Notes: a model not told the origin generated them from the letters alone. DNA of 64,000 bases from Lachnoclostridium sp. (GCA_023665475.1 JAMPEB010000008.1:1-64000); one strand, 5' to 3'. Positions 8,247-18,001 are shown, numbered from the stretch's first letter. Made by a program: numbers and translations.

Positions 8247-9440
8247 ATGATTCGTACATCCGTAAGAGTTAGTGCATGCGCATTGACTGCGGTTCTTGCA
8301 TTTTCGGGAATGCATTTAAAGGCAGAAGCATCCGCTTCATCCGTACTGCCCAGCGGGGGCGTTTCGCTTGCTATGTCACAGGGCAACAGATTAGAAGATA
8401 TCACCACGGATAAAAGTAAAAACGCACAGATCCAGACGATTATAGCAAAGAGTGATTTTCCGGAAGAACTTATGAAATCAATAAAACAGGAGATTTCCGA
8501 GGAGGAAACCTTCCGCAATCTTGTGATAGCTCAGGTCAGTCATTATGTAAATGTGAGAAACATGCCCAGTGAAGAAGGAGAAATCATAGGTAAGCTTTAT
8601 GATAAATCCGTAGGCACCTTTATTTCGGAAGAAAACGGCTGGTATCAAATACAGTCCGGTTCCGTAACGGGTTATGTGAAAGGCGAATTTTGCGTGACAG
8701 GTGAAGAGGCTGTTGATCTGGCAAAGGAAGTGGGCACCCGAATCGCTACTGTCACCACCACCACTTTGAAGGTTCGTACAGAGCCCAGTCTGGAAGCTTC
8801 CGTGTTGGGACTGGTTCCGTTGGATGACGATCTGGTGGTTCTGGACGCAACGGAGGGCTGGGTGAAAGTAGATGTGGAAGAAGGCATAGGCTGGGTATCC
8901 ACGGATTATGTGAAATTACATACGGAATTTGTTCAGGCGGAATCGAAAGAAGAAGAAGAAAAGAGACTTGCCAAGGAAGCCGCAGAGAGGAAGAAAGCAA
9001 GGGAGGCCGCAGCGGCAAAGGCTGCTAAAGCACAGCAGAACAATGCTCCCGCAGCCGCACCGGCGACGCCGGTCACTGTGGCGGAAGGCGGAAGCGAAAT
9101 GGGTACTGCCGTAGTGGAATATGCATTGCAGTTTGTAGGCAATCCTTATGTATACGGAGGTTCCAGTCTGACCAACGGCACCGATTGTTCCGGATTTGTC
9201 ATGAGCGTGTATGCAAACTTTGGCGTGAGCCTGCCCCACTCTTCGTCCGCAGACAGGACGCAGGGTTATGCGGTGGATGGTCTGGCGAACGCCCAGCCCG
9301 GAGATTTGATCTGTTATTCCGGACATGTGGCACTTTATGTGGGAAACAACCAGATTGTCCATGCTTCTACCGCAAAGACGGGTATTATAGTTTCCCGGGC
9401 GGATTACAAGAAGATATTGGCAGTGAGAAGAATTTTCTAA
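8247..9440 (+). CDS. Secreted SH3-domain NlpC/P60 endopeptidase
   Basis: A peptidoglycan hydrolase expected to cut the stem peptide outside the cell. The 397-residue protein has a signal peptide (residues 1-30), two bacterial SH3 domains (about 95-150 and 165-220, the second with LKVRTEPSLEASVLG), a Lys/Ala/Glu-rich linker (about 230-275) and a C-terminal NlpC/P60 domain with DCSGFV (Cys about 314), GHVALYVG (His) and IVHAS (His). AGGAGG lies just before the ATG. It is a single-gene unit with its own promoter and terminator. Confidence 0.95.
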   Translation: MIRTSVRVSACALTAVLAFSGMHLKAEASASSVLPSGGVSLAMSQGNRLEDITTDKSKNAQIQTIIAKSDFPEELMKSIKQEISEEETFRNLVIAQVSHYVNVRNMPSEEGEIIGKLYDKSVGTFISEENGWYQIQSGSVTGYVKGEFCVTGEEAVDLAKEVGTRIATVTTTTLKVRTEPSLEASVLGLVPLDDDLVVLDATEGWVKVDVEEGIGWVSTDYVKLHTEFVQAESKEEEEKRLAKEAAERKKAREAAAAKAAKAQQNNAPAAAPATPVTVAEGGSEMGTAVVEYALQFVGNPYVYGGSSLTNGTDCSGFVMSVYANFGVSLPHSSSADRTQGYAVDGLANAQPGDLICYSGHVALYVGNNQIVHASTAKTGIIVSRADYKKILAVRRIF

Positions 9441-9461
9441 ACACGGACAATTTTATGAAAG

Positions 9462-9491
9462 GGACTGTCGCATGGAGCGGCAGTCTTTTTT
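9462..9491 (+). terminator. Terminator after NlpC/P60 gene
   Basis: GACTGTCGC (9463-9471) pairs with GCGGCAGTC (9477-9485), followed by six T. Confidence 0.9.
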
Positions 9492-9670
9492 GTAAATTGT
9501 AAATCACAAAAAGAGGCATAGTTTCCCGTAAACCGGATAAATTGTCAAAATATTGTGATTATCATAAAAAACACATACAGCAAGAAATTCTGTGTAGGTT
9601 GCACAAAAATGAGAAATGCAAGAGGAAATCAAAAAGAAATAGAAAAGAAATAAAATGCGGGAAAAGGTAG

Positions 9671-9700
9671 TTATACACCGAGTTATGCACATTATCCACG
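9671..9700 (+). promoter_or_regulatory. Cluster of three DnaA-box-like 9-mers
   Basis: TTATACACC (9671-9679), TTATGCACA (9683-9691) and TTATCCACG (9692-9700) lie in the same direction within 30 bases. The middle one fits the consensus TTWTNCACA fully and the other two miss one position each. They lie in the A/T-rich gap 9441-9882, which otherwise holds only the NlpC terminator and the hpf promoter. No dnaA, dnaN or rpmH is near, so this is more likely a regulatory or titration site than the origin. Confidence 0.45.
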
Positions 9701-9818
9701 GATTTTTAACCAAAAAAGAAACCCAGCAGGGGATAAACTTGGGAACAGGTGTTTTGTGCAGTTCTCCTAAAAATATTTTTTCCGACAAAAAAATGCAAAT
9801 GAAGAATTTTTGAAATTG

Positions 9819-9847
9819 TTGCAAAACACCCCTTGATATGATATGAT
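9819..9847 (+). promoter_or_regulatory. Promoter of hpf
   Basis: TTGCAA (9819-9824), a 17-base spacer and TATGAT (9842-9847), 35 bases before the start codon. Confidence 0.75.
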
Positions 9848-9882
9848 TTTTATACAATAACAAACCGAAAGGGATGATTATC

Positions 9883-10410
9883 ATGAAACTTATTATCATT
9901 GGCAGGAATATTGAAGTTACACCGGGTTTAAAGGCGGCAGTAGAAGAAAAAATCGGAAAATTGGACAAGTATTTTAATTCCGATACGGAAGTGCATGTTG
10001 CGCTCAGCGTGGAAAAAGAGCGTCAGAAGATTGAAGTGACCATACCTGTGAAGGGAAGCATCATTCGTTCCGAGCAGGTCAGCAATGATATGTATGTATC
10101 CATTGATCTGGTTGAGGAGATCATTGAGAGGCAGTTAAAGAAATACAAGAACAAAATTGTGGATAAAAAGCAGGCGGGCGGTTCTTTCAGCCAGATGTAT
10201 GTGGAAAATGATTACATGGACGAAGAGGAAGTGAATATTGTCCGTACCAAGAAATTCGATATTAAGCCGATGTATCCCGAAGATGCCTGCATCCAGATGG
10301 AGCTGCTGGGACACAATTTCTTTGTGTTCAATAATGCGGAGACGGGACAGGTTAATGTGGTGTACAAGAGAAAAGGCGATACCTACGGCTTGATCGAACC
10401 GGAGGAGTAA
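9883..10410 (+). CDS. hpf: Ribosome hibernation promoting factor, long form
   Basis: Binds the ribosome decoding region in slow growth and drives 100S dimer formation. The 175-residue length fits the long form found in Bacillota: an N-terminal S30AE fold (MKLIIIGRNIEVTPGLKAAVEEKIGKL) and a C-terminal dimerisation domain (residues about 118-172, with ELLGHNFFVFNNAETGQVNVVYKRKGDTYGLIEP). ATG 9883 is used because AAAGGG lies 9 bases before it; an in-frame ATG at 9874 overlaps that site. Confidence 0.95.
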   Translation: MKLIIIGRNIEVTPGLKAAVEEKIGKLDKYFNSDTEVHVALSVEKERQKIEVTIPVKGSIIRSEQVSNDMYVSIDLVEEIIERQLKKYKNKIVDKKQAGGSFSQMYVENDYMDEEEVNIVRTKKFDIKPMYPEDACIQMELLGHNFFVFNNAETGQVNVVYKRKGDTYGLIEPEE

Positions 10411-10505
10411 GGGTGCGGAAAGCCGGAAACATGCTGTTTTGACATAGAAAATCAATGGCGTTCATATAGTATATTAACGGATTGGGAAAGAGACAGCATG
10501 GCGGA

Positions 10506-11651
10506 ATGGGATATTATGGGAGAGGCTATACATCATCTTATTTAAAGAAAATAAAGAAGGCGTTAATCGCAGAAGGGGCGGCAGTGGCAATCATTGCCGC
10601 CTTTATTGTGGTACAGACAGGCTTTTTAGAAAAGGAGCTCCCCGGAGGCATAAAAATAGAAAACGATACTATCAGCGTGGGAGTTTCGGCGGATGCTGCA
10701 GGGGAAAAGAAGGATTATATCAAGTGGGTGGATTTCAGTGTATCTTATGAGGCGTTATGCAGCGCATATGACTGGGATGTGAAGACCCATGACGAAGAAT
10801 ATGCCATAAACTGGATAGAATTGTTGGCGTATACGGCGGCAAAGACCGGAGGAAACTTTGACAAGAAAGCGCTGACTACTCTGGATAAAGGGGCGCAGCA
10901 AATTTGTGACGGGAAAACTACTATGGAAAAGCTGACGGAGGATTTAAAATATTATCCTTATTATAAGGAGGCATACGAGGCTGTCCTCGGAGGCATGGTA
11001 GGGGAATATGAAGAGGAGTGTGCGGATGAAACGGGCGACAAAAGTTACCAAAGGCGTTATGGATTGAAAGCCTATTTTCCGTTGGCAAGAGGATTTGACT
11101 ATACACATTATGATGATTTCGGAGCGGGAAGAAGCTATGGCTATCAGAGAAAACATCTGGGGCATGACATGATGGGACTTGTGGGTACGCCCATTATGGC
11201 GGTGGAGTCCGGCACTGTGGAGGCGCTGGGATGGAACCAATACGGCGGCTGGCGTATCGGTATCCGCAGTTTTGACAAAAAGCGTTATTATTATTATGCT
11301 CATCTCAGGCAGAACTACCCTTATGCGGAAGGACTGGAGGAAGGCAGTATTGTCACTGCGGGAGATGTGATCGGATATATGGGACATACCGGTTACAGCA
11401 CAAAAGAAAATGTTAATAATATAGAAGTGACACATCTGCACTGGGGATTGGAATTGGTTTTTGACGAATCCCAGAAAGAAAGCAATAACGAGATATGGAT
11501 TGATGTTTACGCCCTGACCCGTTTCCTTGCGAAACACACCCAGCCTGCGGCAAAAGTTGAGGGAACGAAGGAGTGGATGCGCACTACCTCTATCAAAGAC
11601 CCGGCGGTGGAAGCGCATTTGACGGCGCAAGAGGCTCCGGAAGATATGTAG
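10506..11651 (+). CDS. Membrane-anchored M23 (LytM) family peptidase
   Basis: Likely wall-remodelling zinc endopeptidase. The 381-residue protein has one membrane segment (residues about 20-42, ALIAEGAAVAIIAAFIVVQT), a linker region of unknown fold, then an M23 domain with zinc ligands in HLGHDMMG (His-x3-Asp) and HLHWG (His-x-His). ATG 10506 is given, but a TTG at 10482 in the same frame would add eight residues; neither has a convincing ribosome binding site. It lies between hpf and the butyrate operon. Confidence 0.85.
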   Translation: MGYYGRGYTSSYLKKIKKALIAEGAAVAIIAAFIVVQTGFLEKELPGGIKIENDTISVGVSADAAGEKKDYIKWVDFSVSYEALCSAYDWDVKTHDEEYAINWIELLAYTAAKTGGNFDKKALTTLDKGAQQICDGKTTMEKLTEDLKYYPYYKEAYEAVLGGMVGEYEEECADETGDKSYQRRYGLKAYFPLARGFDYTHYDDFGAGRSYGYQRKHLGHDMMGLVGTPIMAVESGTVEALGWNQYGGWRIGIRSFDKKRYYYYAHLRQNYPYAEGLEEGSIVTAGDVIGYMGHTGYSTKENVNNIEVTHLHWGLELVFDESQKESNNEIWIDVYALTRFLAKHTQPAAKVEGTKEWMRTTSIKDPAVEAHLTAQEAPEDM

Positions 11652-11677
11652 GTGCAAAAGACTCAGGAAGATACCCA

Positions 11678-11706
11678 TTGCAAATAAATCCATACTATGA
11701 TACAAT
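11678..11706 (+). promoter_or_regulatory. Promoter of the butyryl-CoA operon
   Basis: TTGCAA (11678-11683), a 17-base spacer and TACAAT (11701-11706), about 75 bases before the thlA start. Confidence 0.75.
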
Positions 11707-11782
11707 ATTTCAAGTGGAAATGACAAAAAAATAACAATGATAGATAGCAGGAAATCCACAAAAAGTTATGGAGGAGAAAGAA

Positions 11783-12967
11783 ATGGCAAAGAAAGTTGTA
11801 CTGGCGGGCGCATGCCGCACCGCAATCGGAACCATGGGAGGCGCTTTAAGCACCACTCCCGCAGCAGATTTAGGCGCAATCGTAATCAAAGAAGCTTTGA
11901 AGAGGGCGGGAGTAGCTCCCGAGGCGGTTGATCAGGTTTATATGGGCTGCGTGATTCAGGCAGGACAGGGGCAGAATGTGGCGCGTCAGGCATCCATTAA
12001 GGCAGGGCTTCCCATTGAAGTGCCTGCGGTTACCATGAATGTGGTATGCGGTTCCGGTCTAAACTGTGTCAATCAGGCAGCGCAGATGATTCTGGCAGGA
12101 GATGCGGATATCGTGGTAGCAGGCGGTATGGAGAATATGTCGATGGCTCCCTATGCGATTCCTCAGGCCCGTTACGGATATCGTATGAACAACGGCACTC
12201 TGGTAGATACCATGATTAAAGATGCCCTTTGGGATGCTTTCAACGATTATCATATGATTAAGACCGCGGACAATATCTGCGAGGAATGGGGACTTACTCG
12301 TGAGGAAATTGACGAGTTTGCGTTAAAGAGCCAGCAGAAGACTGAGGAAGCTCAGAAGAACGGCGCTTTTAAGGAGGAAATTGTTCCCGTAGAAGTAAAG
12401 AAAAAGAAAGAGACCGTTATATTTGATACGGATGAGGGTCCCAGACACGGTTCCACCATGGAAGGACTTGCGAAGCTTCGTCCTATCAATCCGGGCGGTT
12501 TTGTAACCGCAGGCAATGCATCCGGTATCAATGACGGTGCGGCAGCCATTGTGGTTATGAGTGAGGAGAAAGCAAAGGAGCTTGGCGTAAAACCTATGGC
12601 TACCTATGTCGCAGGGGCACTTGCAGGCGTTCGTCCCGAGGTAATGGGTATCGGTCCCGTAGCCGCAACCAAGAAGGTAATGGCAAAGACAGGCATGAAG
12701 ATTGAAGACTTTGACATTATTGAGGCAAACGAAGCATTTGCGGCACAATCCGTTGCAGTGGGCAAGGATTTGGGCATTGATGTGGAGAAGCAGTTAAATC
12801 CCAACGGCGGAGCAATCGCTCTCGGTCATCCCGTGGGAGCTTCCGGATGTCGTATTCTGGTAACTTTACTGTATGAGATGCAGGCAAGAGGCGCAAAGAC
12901 AGGTCTTGCAACTCTTTGCATCGGTGGCGGAATGGGCTGCGCAACCATTGTAAAGATGGAAGATTAA
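11783..12967 (+). CDS. thlA: Acetyl-CoA acetyltransferase (thiolase)
   Basis: Condenses two acetyl-CoA to acetoacetyl-CoA, the first step to butyryl-CoA. The 394-residue protein has the acyl-binding Cys in VCGSGLN (near residue 88), ANEAFAAQ, the [14 protein letters not shown] block and the C-terminal Cys in CIGGGMG. ATG 11783 follows GGAGGAGAAAG. First gene of a six-gene run ending with etfA. Confidence 0.96.
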   Translation: MAKKVVLAGACRTAIGTMGGALSTTPAADLGAIVIKEALKRAGVAPEAVDQVYMGCVIQAGQGQNVARQASIKAGLPIEVPAVTMNVVCGSGLNCVNQAAQMILAGDADIVVAGGMENMSMAPYAIPQARYGYRMNNGTLVDTMIKDALWDAFNDYHMIKTADNICEEWGLTREEIDEFALKSQQKTEEAQKNGAFKEEIVPVEVKKKKETVIFDTDEGPRHGSTMEGLAKLRPINPGGFVTAGNASGINDGAAAIVVMSEEKAKELGVKPMATYVAGALAGVRPEVMGIGPVAATKKVMAKTGMKIEDFDIIEANEAFAAQSVAVGKDLGIDVEKQLNPNGGAIALGHPVGASGCRILVTLLYEMQARGAKTGLATLCIGGGMGCATIVKMED

Positions 12968-12988
12968 CAGATGAATGTGGAGGAACCT

Positions 12989-13774
12989 ATGGATTATATT
13001 TTATATGAACAAAAAGGCGATTATGCCATTTTGACCATCAACCGCGAGAAAGCGTTAAATGCACTGAATTCCCAAGTGCTTGACGAGTTGAATGCCGCTT
13101 TGGACGCCGTCAATCTGGAAGAGGTGCGCTGTCTGATTTTGACCGGCGCGGGCACAAAATCCTTTGTGGCGGGAGCGGACATCGGCGAGATGAGCACGCT
13201 GACTAAGGCAGAGGGAGAGGCGTTCGGCAAAAAGGGGAATGATGTATTCCGTAGAATAGAGACCTTTCCCATTCCCGTGATTGCAGCCGTAAACGGTTTT
13301 GCACTGGGAGGCGGGTGCGAGATTTCCATGAGCTGCGATATCCGCATCTGTTCCGATAATGCCGTGTTTGGACAACCCGAGGCAGGACTCGGCATCACCC
13401 CGGGCTTTGGCGGCACCCAGAGACTTGCGAGGCTGGTGGGCGCAGGCATGGCGAAGCAGATGATTTATACCGCGCGCAACATGAAAGCGGAGGAAGCGTA
13501 CCGCATCGGTCTGGTTAATGCCGTGTATTCGCAGGAAGAGCTGATGCCGGCTGCGGAAAAGATGGCAGCAACGATTGCAAAGAACGCCCCCATAGCTGTG
13601 CGTAACTGCAAGAAAGCCATTAATGAAGGCTTGGATGTGGACATGGATAAGGCAATCGTAATAGAGGAAAAGCTTTTTGGCGACTGCTTTGAAACAGAAG
13701 ACCAGAAATACGGAATGGCATTTTTCCTGGATAAAAACAAGGAAAAGGTGAAGGAGCCTTTTAAGAACTGTTGA
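12989..13774 (+). CDS. crt: 3-hydroxybutyryl-CoA dehydratase (crotonase)
   Basis: Removes water from 3-hydroxybutyryl-CoA to give crotonyl-CoA. The 261-residue enoyl-CoA hydratase fold shows the oxyanion-hole stretches FVAGADIGEM and ALGGGCEISMSCDIR with catalytic Glu in FGQPEAGLGITPGFGGTQRL. ATG 12989 follows GTGGAGGA; the in-frame ATG at 12971 lacks such a site. It is 21 bases after thlA. Confidence 0.95.
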   Translation: MDYILYEQKGDYAILTINREKALNALNSQVLDELNAALDAVNLEEVRCLILTGAGTKSFVAGADIGEMSTLTKAEGEAFGKKGNDVFRRIETFPIPVIAAVNGFALGGGCEISMSCDIRICSDNAVFGQPEAGLGITPGFGGTQRLARLVGAGMAKQMIYTARNMKAEEAYRIGLVNAVYSQEELMPAAEKMAATIAKNAPIAVRNCKKAINEGLDVDMDKAIVIEEKLFGDCFETEDQKYGMAFFLDKNKEKVKEPFKNC

Positions 13775-13795
13775 TAAAATAATCATAAATATTGT

Positions 13796-13865
13796 GCCTG
13801 CGGCGGCACACGGCGGAAAGCAGATACCTTTCGCTGTCAACAATCCGCAGGCTACGGAAAGGTAT
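13796..13865 (+). other. Interlocking inverted repeats between crt and hbd
   Basis: GCCTGCGG (13796-13803) pairs with CCGCAGGC (13845-13852), and ATACCTTTC (13824-13832) pairs with GAAAGGTAT (13857-13865). The order 1-2-1'-2' means that both helices together would form a pseudoknot, or else they compete. The second 3' arm lies just before the hbd start. Confidence 0.6.
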
Positions 13866-13876
13866 AGGTATTTGAG

Positions 13877-14716
13877 ATGAAAGTAGGTATTATCGGTGCG
13901 GGAACCATGGGTTCCGGAATCGCACAGGCATTTGCAATGACAGACGGTTATGAGGTCTGCCTTTGTGACATTAAGCAGGAGTTTGCGGACGGAGGAAAGG
14001 CAAAAATCCTTAAAAACCTGAATTTTCTGGTTGGTAAGGAAAAAATCACACAGGAGAAGGCAGATGCAATCGCGGCTAAAATTGTTACCGGATTAAAGGA
14101 TATCTGCACGGACTGTGATTTAGTGGTTGAAGTGGCTCCCGAAAATATGGAGTTAAAGAAAAATACCTTTAAGGAATTGCAGGCAATTGTAAAACCGGAA
14201 TGCATTTTTGCAACCAACACCTCCTCCCTTTCCATTACGGAAATCGGCGCGGGTTTAGACAGACCTATGATTGGTATGCATTTCTTCAACCCGGCAGACA
14301 GGATGAAGCTGGTGGAGGTGATTGCGGGGGAGAACACTCCTGCTGAGTTGGTGGAGAAGATTAAAGGAATTGCTGCGGAAATCGGCAAGACTCCCGTTGA
14401 AGTAAAGGAAGCTCCCGGTTTTGTGGTAAACAGAATCCTGATTCCCATGATTAATGAAGCAATCGGTATTTATGCGGAGGGCATTGCAAGCGTAGCGGAT
14501 ATTGACGAGGCTATGAAGTTGGGCGCATCCCATCCCATGGGACCGCTGGCTTTGGGAGATTTGGTCGGACTTGACATTGTACTTGCCATTATGGAAGTGC
14601 TGCAGAATGAGACCGGCGACCCGAAGTATCGTCCTCATCCACTGCTCCGCAAGATGGTTCGTGCAGGAAAGCTTGGCAGAAAGACCGGAAAGGGATTCTA
14701 CGATTACAGTAAGTAG
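13877..14716 (+). CDS. hbd: 3-hydroxybutyryl-CoA dehydrogenase
   Basis: Reduces acetoacetyl-CoA to 3-hydroxybutyryl-CoA with NAD(P)H. The 279-residue protein opens with the Rossmann motif [17 protein letters not shown] and carries the catalytic [17 protein letters not shown] (His) and PGFVVNRI. Length is normal. The ribosome binding site is weak (AGGTATTTGAG before the ATG), and the 100-base gap before it holds paired repeats. Confidence 0.96.
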   Translation: MKVGIIGAGTMGSGIAQAFAMTDGYEVCLCDIKQEFADGGKAKILKNLNFLVGKEKITQEKADAIAAKIVTGLKDICTDCDLVVEVAPENMELKKNTFKELQAIVKPECIFATNTSSLSITEIGAGLDRPMIGMHFFNPADRMKLVEVIAGENTPAELVEKIKGIAAEIGKTPVEVKEAPGFVVNRILIPMINEAIGIYAEGIASVADIDEAMKLGASHPMGPLALGDLVGLDIVLAIMEVLQNETGDPKYRPHPLLRKMVRAGKLGRKTGKGFYDYSK

Positions 14717-14722
14717 AAAGAG

Positions 14723-14810
14723 TGAACCGTTCACAATGTGAACCAAAAGGTACATTTGGCAAGTTTGTGCGAAAAATGTGAGAAAAGGGAAGAAAGTTTA
14801 CATTGTGAAC
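14723..14810. promoter_or_regulatory. Candidate operators between hbd and bcd
   Basis: GTTCACAATGTGAAC (14729-14743) is a perfect 7-bp-arm palindrome and overlaps a second one, GTGAAC-C-GTTCAC (14723-14735). A near copy, GTTTACATTGTGAAC, lies at 14796-14810. These suggest binding sites for a dimeric regulator in front of bcd-etfBA. They do not match the usual clostridial Rex site TTGTTAA-N4-TTAACAA. Confidence 0.5.
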
Positions 14811-14919
14811 ATTATGCGAGGCAGTAAGTGCAAACAAGAATCAATATAGGTAAATGCAGATAGTTAAAAATGCAGGCAATATAAGAAATTAAGAAATAAA
14901 GTATGGAGGAAATGAGATC

Positions 14920-16071
14920 ATGGATTTTACCTTACGCAAAGAACATGAAATGGCGCGGACTCTTTTCAAAGAGTTTGCCGAAAAAGAAGTAAAGCCTCTG
15001 GCACAGGAAGTGGACGAAACAGAAAAGTTTCCCAGAGAGACCGTAGAGAAGATGGCAAAGAACGGATTCCTTGGAATACCTGTTCCCAAGGAGTATGGCG
15101 GACAGGGCTGCGACCCTCTCACCTATGTAATGTGTGTGGAGGAGCTGTCAAAGGTCTGCGGCACCACCGGAGTTATCGTTTCCGCCCACACATCTCTGTG
15201 CTGCGACCCTATTATGACTTTCGGTACGGAGGAGCAGAAGCGGAAATATCTGGTACCCCTTGCAAAAGGCGAAAAGCTCGGCGCTTTCGGTCTGACTGAG
15301 CCGGGTGCCGGAACGGATGCTCAGGGTCAGCAGACCAAGGCTGTTTTAGACGGCGATGATTATATTATTAACGGCTCCAAAATTTTTATCACCAACGGTA
15401 AAGAAGCTGACATTTATGTCATTTTTGCAGTGACCGGCATGATTGAGAAGCGCGGTAAGATGTTAAAGGAAATTTCTGCATTTATCGTGGAGAAAGGAAC
15501 ACCCGGATTTAGTTTCGGAACCAAGGAGAAGAAGATGGGTATCCGCGGTTCGGCAACTTATGAGTTGATTTTCACCGACTGCCGTGTTCCCAAGGAAAAT
15601 CTGCTTGGAAAGGTTGGACAGGGATTTAAGATTGCAATGCATACTCTGGACGGCGGGCGTATCGGTATTGCCGCACAGGCTCTGGGTATTGCGGAAGGAG
15701 CACTGGATAGAAGCATTGCCTATACCAAGGAGAGAAAGCAGTTTGGCAAATCCATCGCATCACAGCAGAATACCCAGTTCCAACTGGCTGATATGGCTAC
15801 CAAGGTTGAGGCTGCGAAGCTTCTTGTTTATAAGGCTGCGATGGCAAAGGCTAATCAGAAGGAGTATGGTTTTGAGGCGGCTCAGGCGAAGCTGTATGCG
15901 GCAGAGGTTGCCATGGAAGTAACCACCAAGGCGGTACAGCTCCACGGCGGTTATGGCTATACCAGAGAATATGATGTGGAGCGTATGATGCGTGATGCAA
16001 AGATTACGGAGATTTACGAGGGCACAAGCGAAGTACAGCGAATGGTAATTTCAGCGGCTATACTGAAGTAG
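14920..16071 (+). CDS. bcd: Butyryl-CoA dehydrogenase
   Basis: Reduces crotonyl-CoA to butyryl-CoA; with EtfAB it can bifurcate electrons from NADH to crotonyl-CoA and ferredoxin, as known for clostridial homologues. The 383-residue acyl-CoA dehydrogenase has [11 protein letters not shown], the FAD and substrate region [11 protein letters not shown] and the catalytic base in [10 protein letters not shown] (Glu). GGAGG lies before the ATG. etfB follows after 36 bases. Confidence 0.96.
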   Translation: MDFTLRKEHEMARTLFKEFAEKEVKPLAQEVDETEKFPRETVEKMAKNGFLGIPVPKEYGGQGCDPLTYVMCVEELSKVCGTTGVIVSAHTSLCCDPIMTFGTEEQKRKYLVPLAKGEKLGAFGLTEPGAGTDAQGQQTKAVLDGDDYIINGSKIFITNGKEADIYVIFAVTGMIEKRGKMLKEISAFIVEKGTPGFSFGTKEKKMGIRGSATYELIFTDCRVPKENLLGKVGQGFKIAMHTLDGGRIGIAAQALGIAEGALDRSIAYTKERKQFGKSIASQQNTQFQLADMATKVEAAKLLVYKAAMAKANQKEYGFEAAQAKLYAAEVAMEVTTKAVQLHGGYGYTREYDVERMMRDAKITEIYEGTSEVQRMVISAAILK

Positions 16072-16107
16072 GTTAAAAAATTATGAAAAGTAAGGAGTGA
16101 AAATACA

Positions 16108-16890
16108 ATGAAGATTGTGGTTTGTATTAAACAGGTTCCGGATACTAAGGGCGGCGTAAAGTTTAATCCCGACGGTACTTTGGACCGTTCCGCCATGATG
16201 GCGATTATGAATCCGGATGATAAGGCAGGCTTAGAGGCTGCCCTTAGGTTAAAAGACGAGTACGGTGCGGAAGTGACTGCCATTACCATGGGACTTCCCA
16301 AGGCAGAAGATATTTTGAGAGAGGCCATTGCCATGGGAGCCGACAAGGGAATCCTTGTGACAGACAGAGTATTGGGCGGTGCGGACACATGGGCTACTTC
16401 CCAGACTCTGGCAGGCGCATTGCGCAATCTTGACTATGATTTGATTATTACCGGAAGACAGGCAATTGACGGAGATACCGCACAGGTAGGTCCGCAGATT
16501 TCCGAGCATTTGAATATTCCTGTAATTTCCTATGCCCAGAAGATTCAGATTGAGGGCGACAGTGTTGTGGTGGAACGCCAGTTTGATGACAGATATCATG
16601 TATTAAAGGCAAAAATGCCCTGCCTGATTACGGCGTTAGCGGAGTTGAATGAGCCCCGTTATATGACTCCCGGCGGAATCTTTGACGCCTGCAAGGCAGA
16701 GATTACCACATGGGGCAGAGCTGATTTAAAGGATGTGGAGGATTCCAATTTGGGACTTAAGGGTTCGCCTACTCAGATTGCAAGGGCTTCCGACAAGGTG
16801 AGAAAGGGCGCAGGCGAGAAAGTTACGCTGGACCCTGCGGAATCCGTTGATTATATTGTTGGCAAGTTGAAAGAGAAGCATGTTATTTAA
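16108..16890 (+). CDS. etfB: Electron transfer flavoprotein beta subunit
   Basis: Partner of EtfA and Bcd in electron bifurcation. The 260-residue protein has the EtfB start MKIVVCIKQVPDT, the nucleotide loop with ITGRQAIDGDTAQVGPQ and the recognition-loop region ALAELNEPRYM. It is followed after 12 bases by etfA. Confidence 0.96.
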   Translation: MKIVVCIKQVPDTKGGVKFNPDGTLDRSAMMAIMNPDDKAGLEAALRLKDEYGAEVTAITMGLPKAEDILREAIAMGADKGILVTDRVLGGADTWATSQTLAGALRNLDYDLIITGRQAIDGDTAQVGPQISEHLNIPVISYAQKIQIEGDSVVVERQFDDRYHVLKAKMPCLITALAELNEPRYMTPGGIFDACKAEITTWGRADLKDVEDSNLGLKGSPTQIARASDKVRKGAGEKVTLDPAESVDYIVGKLKEKHVI

Positions 16891-16902
16891 GGAGGTAGAG
16901 AG

Positions 16903-17946
16903 ATGAGTTTAGAAGAATATAAAGGAGTATATGTCTTTGCCCAGCAAGTTGACAATGTAATTAACAGCATTGCGTTTGAGTTGATTGGCAAGGGCAAGGA
17001 TTTGGCGGACGCTCTAGGGACGGAAGTGACTGCCGTATTGGTGGGAAGCGGCGTCAAGGGTCTGGCGGATGAATTGGCCGAGTATGGCGCGGACAAGGTT
17101 ATCGTAGTAGACGACCCCGAATTAAAAGAGTACAGAACGGAGCCCTATGCACATGCATTGGCGTCCGTTATCCAAAAATATAAACCGGAAATTTTTCTGG
17201 TAGGCGCAACCGCAATCGGACGCGATTTAGGTCCCCGTGTTTCCGCAAGAATCCATACCGGATTGACGGCAGACTGCACCCAGCTTGAAATCGGTGATTT
17301 TCCTATAGAGCCGAAGCCCAATGTGGAGCAGAAGCATAACCAGCTTTTGATGACCCGTCCCGCATTTGGCGGTAATACCATTGCTACCATTGCATGTCCC
17401 GATTTCCGCCCCCAGATGGCAACCGTCCGTCCCGGCGTTATGCAGAAGCGTGAGCGTCAGGCAGGGGTTAAGGCGAATGTGGAAGAGTTCAATCCCGGAT
17501 TTACCCCGGACAACAAATATGTGGAAATCCTTGAGATTGTCAAGGCTGTCAGCGATACCGTGGACATTATGGACGCTAAAATTCTGGTTTCCGGCGGCCG
17601 TGGTGTGGGAAGCCCTGAGAATTTTAAGCTTTTGGAAGACCTTGCAGAGGCAATCGGCGGTACGGTGAGCTGTTCCCGCGCAGTGGTGGATGCAGGATGG
17701 AAGCCCAAGGATTTACAGGTGGGACAGACGGGCAAGACGGTTCGTCCCAATGTATATTTTGCAATCGGTATTTCCGGCGCTATCCAGCATCTGGCAGGCA
17801 TGGAGGAATCCGATATCATTGTTGCCATCAATAAGGACGAAACCGCACCTATTTTTGATGTGGCGGATTATGGCGTTGTGGGAGATTTAAACAAGATTCT
17901 CCCTGTCCTTACCGAAAAATTAAAAGCTGAAATGGCAGCAAAATAA
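16903..17946 (+). CDS. etfA: Electron transfer flavoprotein alpha subunit
   Basis: Binds the FAD of the Etf complex. The 347-residue protein has the EtfA C-terminal FAD signature (LVSGGRGVGSPENF and QVGQTGKTVRPNVYFAIGISGAIQHLAGM). GGAGG precedes the ATG. Last gene of the operon; no terminal butyrate enzyme (butyrate kinase or CoA transferase) is in the window. Confidence 0.96.
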   Translation: MSLEEYKGVYVFAQQVDNVINSIAFELIGKGKDLADALGTEVTAVLVGSGVKGLADELAEYGADKVIVVDDPELKEYRTEPYAHALASVIQKYKPEIFLVGATAIGRDLGPRVSARIHTGLTADCTQLEIGDFPIEPKPNVEQKHNQLLMTRPAFGGNTIATIACPDFRPQMATVRPGVMQKRERQAGVKANVEEFNPGFTPDNKYVEILEIVKAVSDTVDIMDAKILVSGGRGVGSPENFKLLEDLAEAIGGTVSCSRAVVDAGWKPKDLQVGQTGKTVRPNVYFAIGISGAIQHLAGMEESDIIVAINKDETAPIFDVADYGVVGDLNKILPVLTEKLKAEMAAK

Positions 17947-17970
17947 GTATAACATAAGTATAGTAATCCT

Positions 17971-18001
17971 AAGAACCTGTCTGTGCAAACGGCAGGTTCT
18001 T
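17971..18001 (+). terminator. Terminator after etfA
   Basis: AAGAACCTG (17971-17979) pairs with CAGGTTCTT (17993-18001). The T tract is short, so it may be leaky. Confidence 0.7.

Noticed and set aside
9671..9700. Chromosomal replication origin
   Set aside because: No dnaA, dnaN, recF, gyrB or rpmH nearby and only three DnaA-like boxes, so an origin is not supported; kept only as a possible DnaA site.
9504..9968. 154-codon minus-strand frame before hpf
   Set aside because: It overlaps the hpf promoter and start and has no ribosome binding site; its Phe/Ile richness comes from A/T-rich non-coding DNA.
14723..14810. Rex operator in the butyrate operon
   Set aside because: The palindromes are GTTCACA-based and do not fit the TTGTTAA-N4-TTAACAA consensus, so Rex is not claimed.
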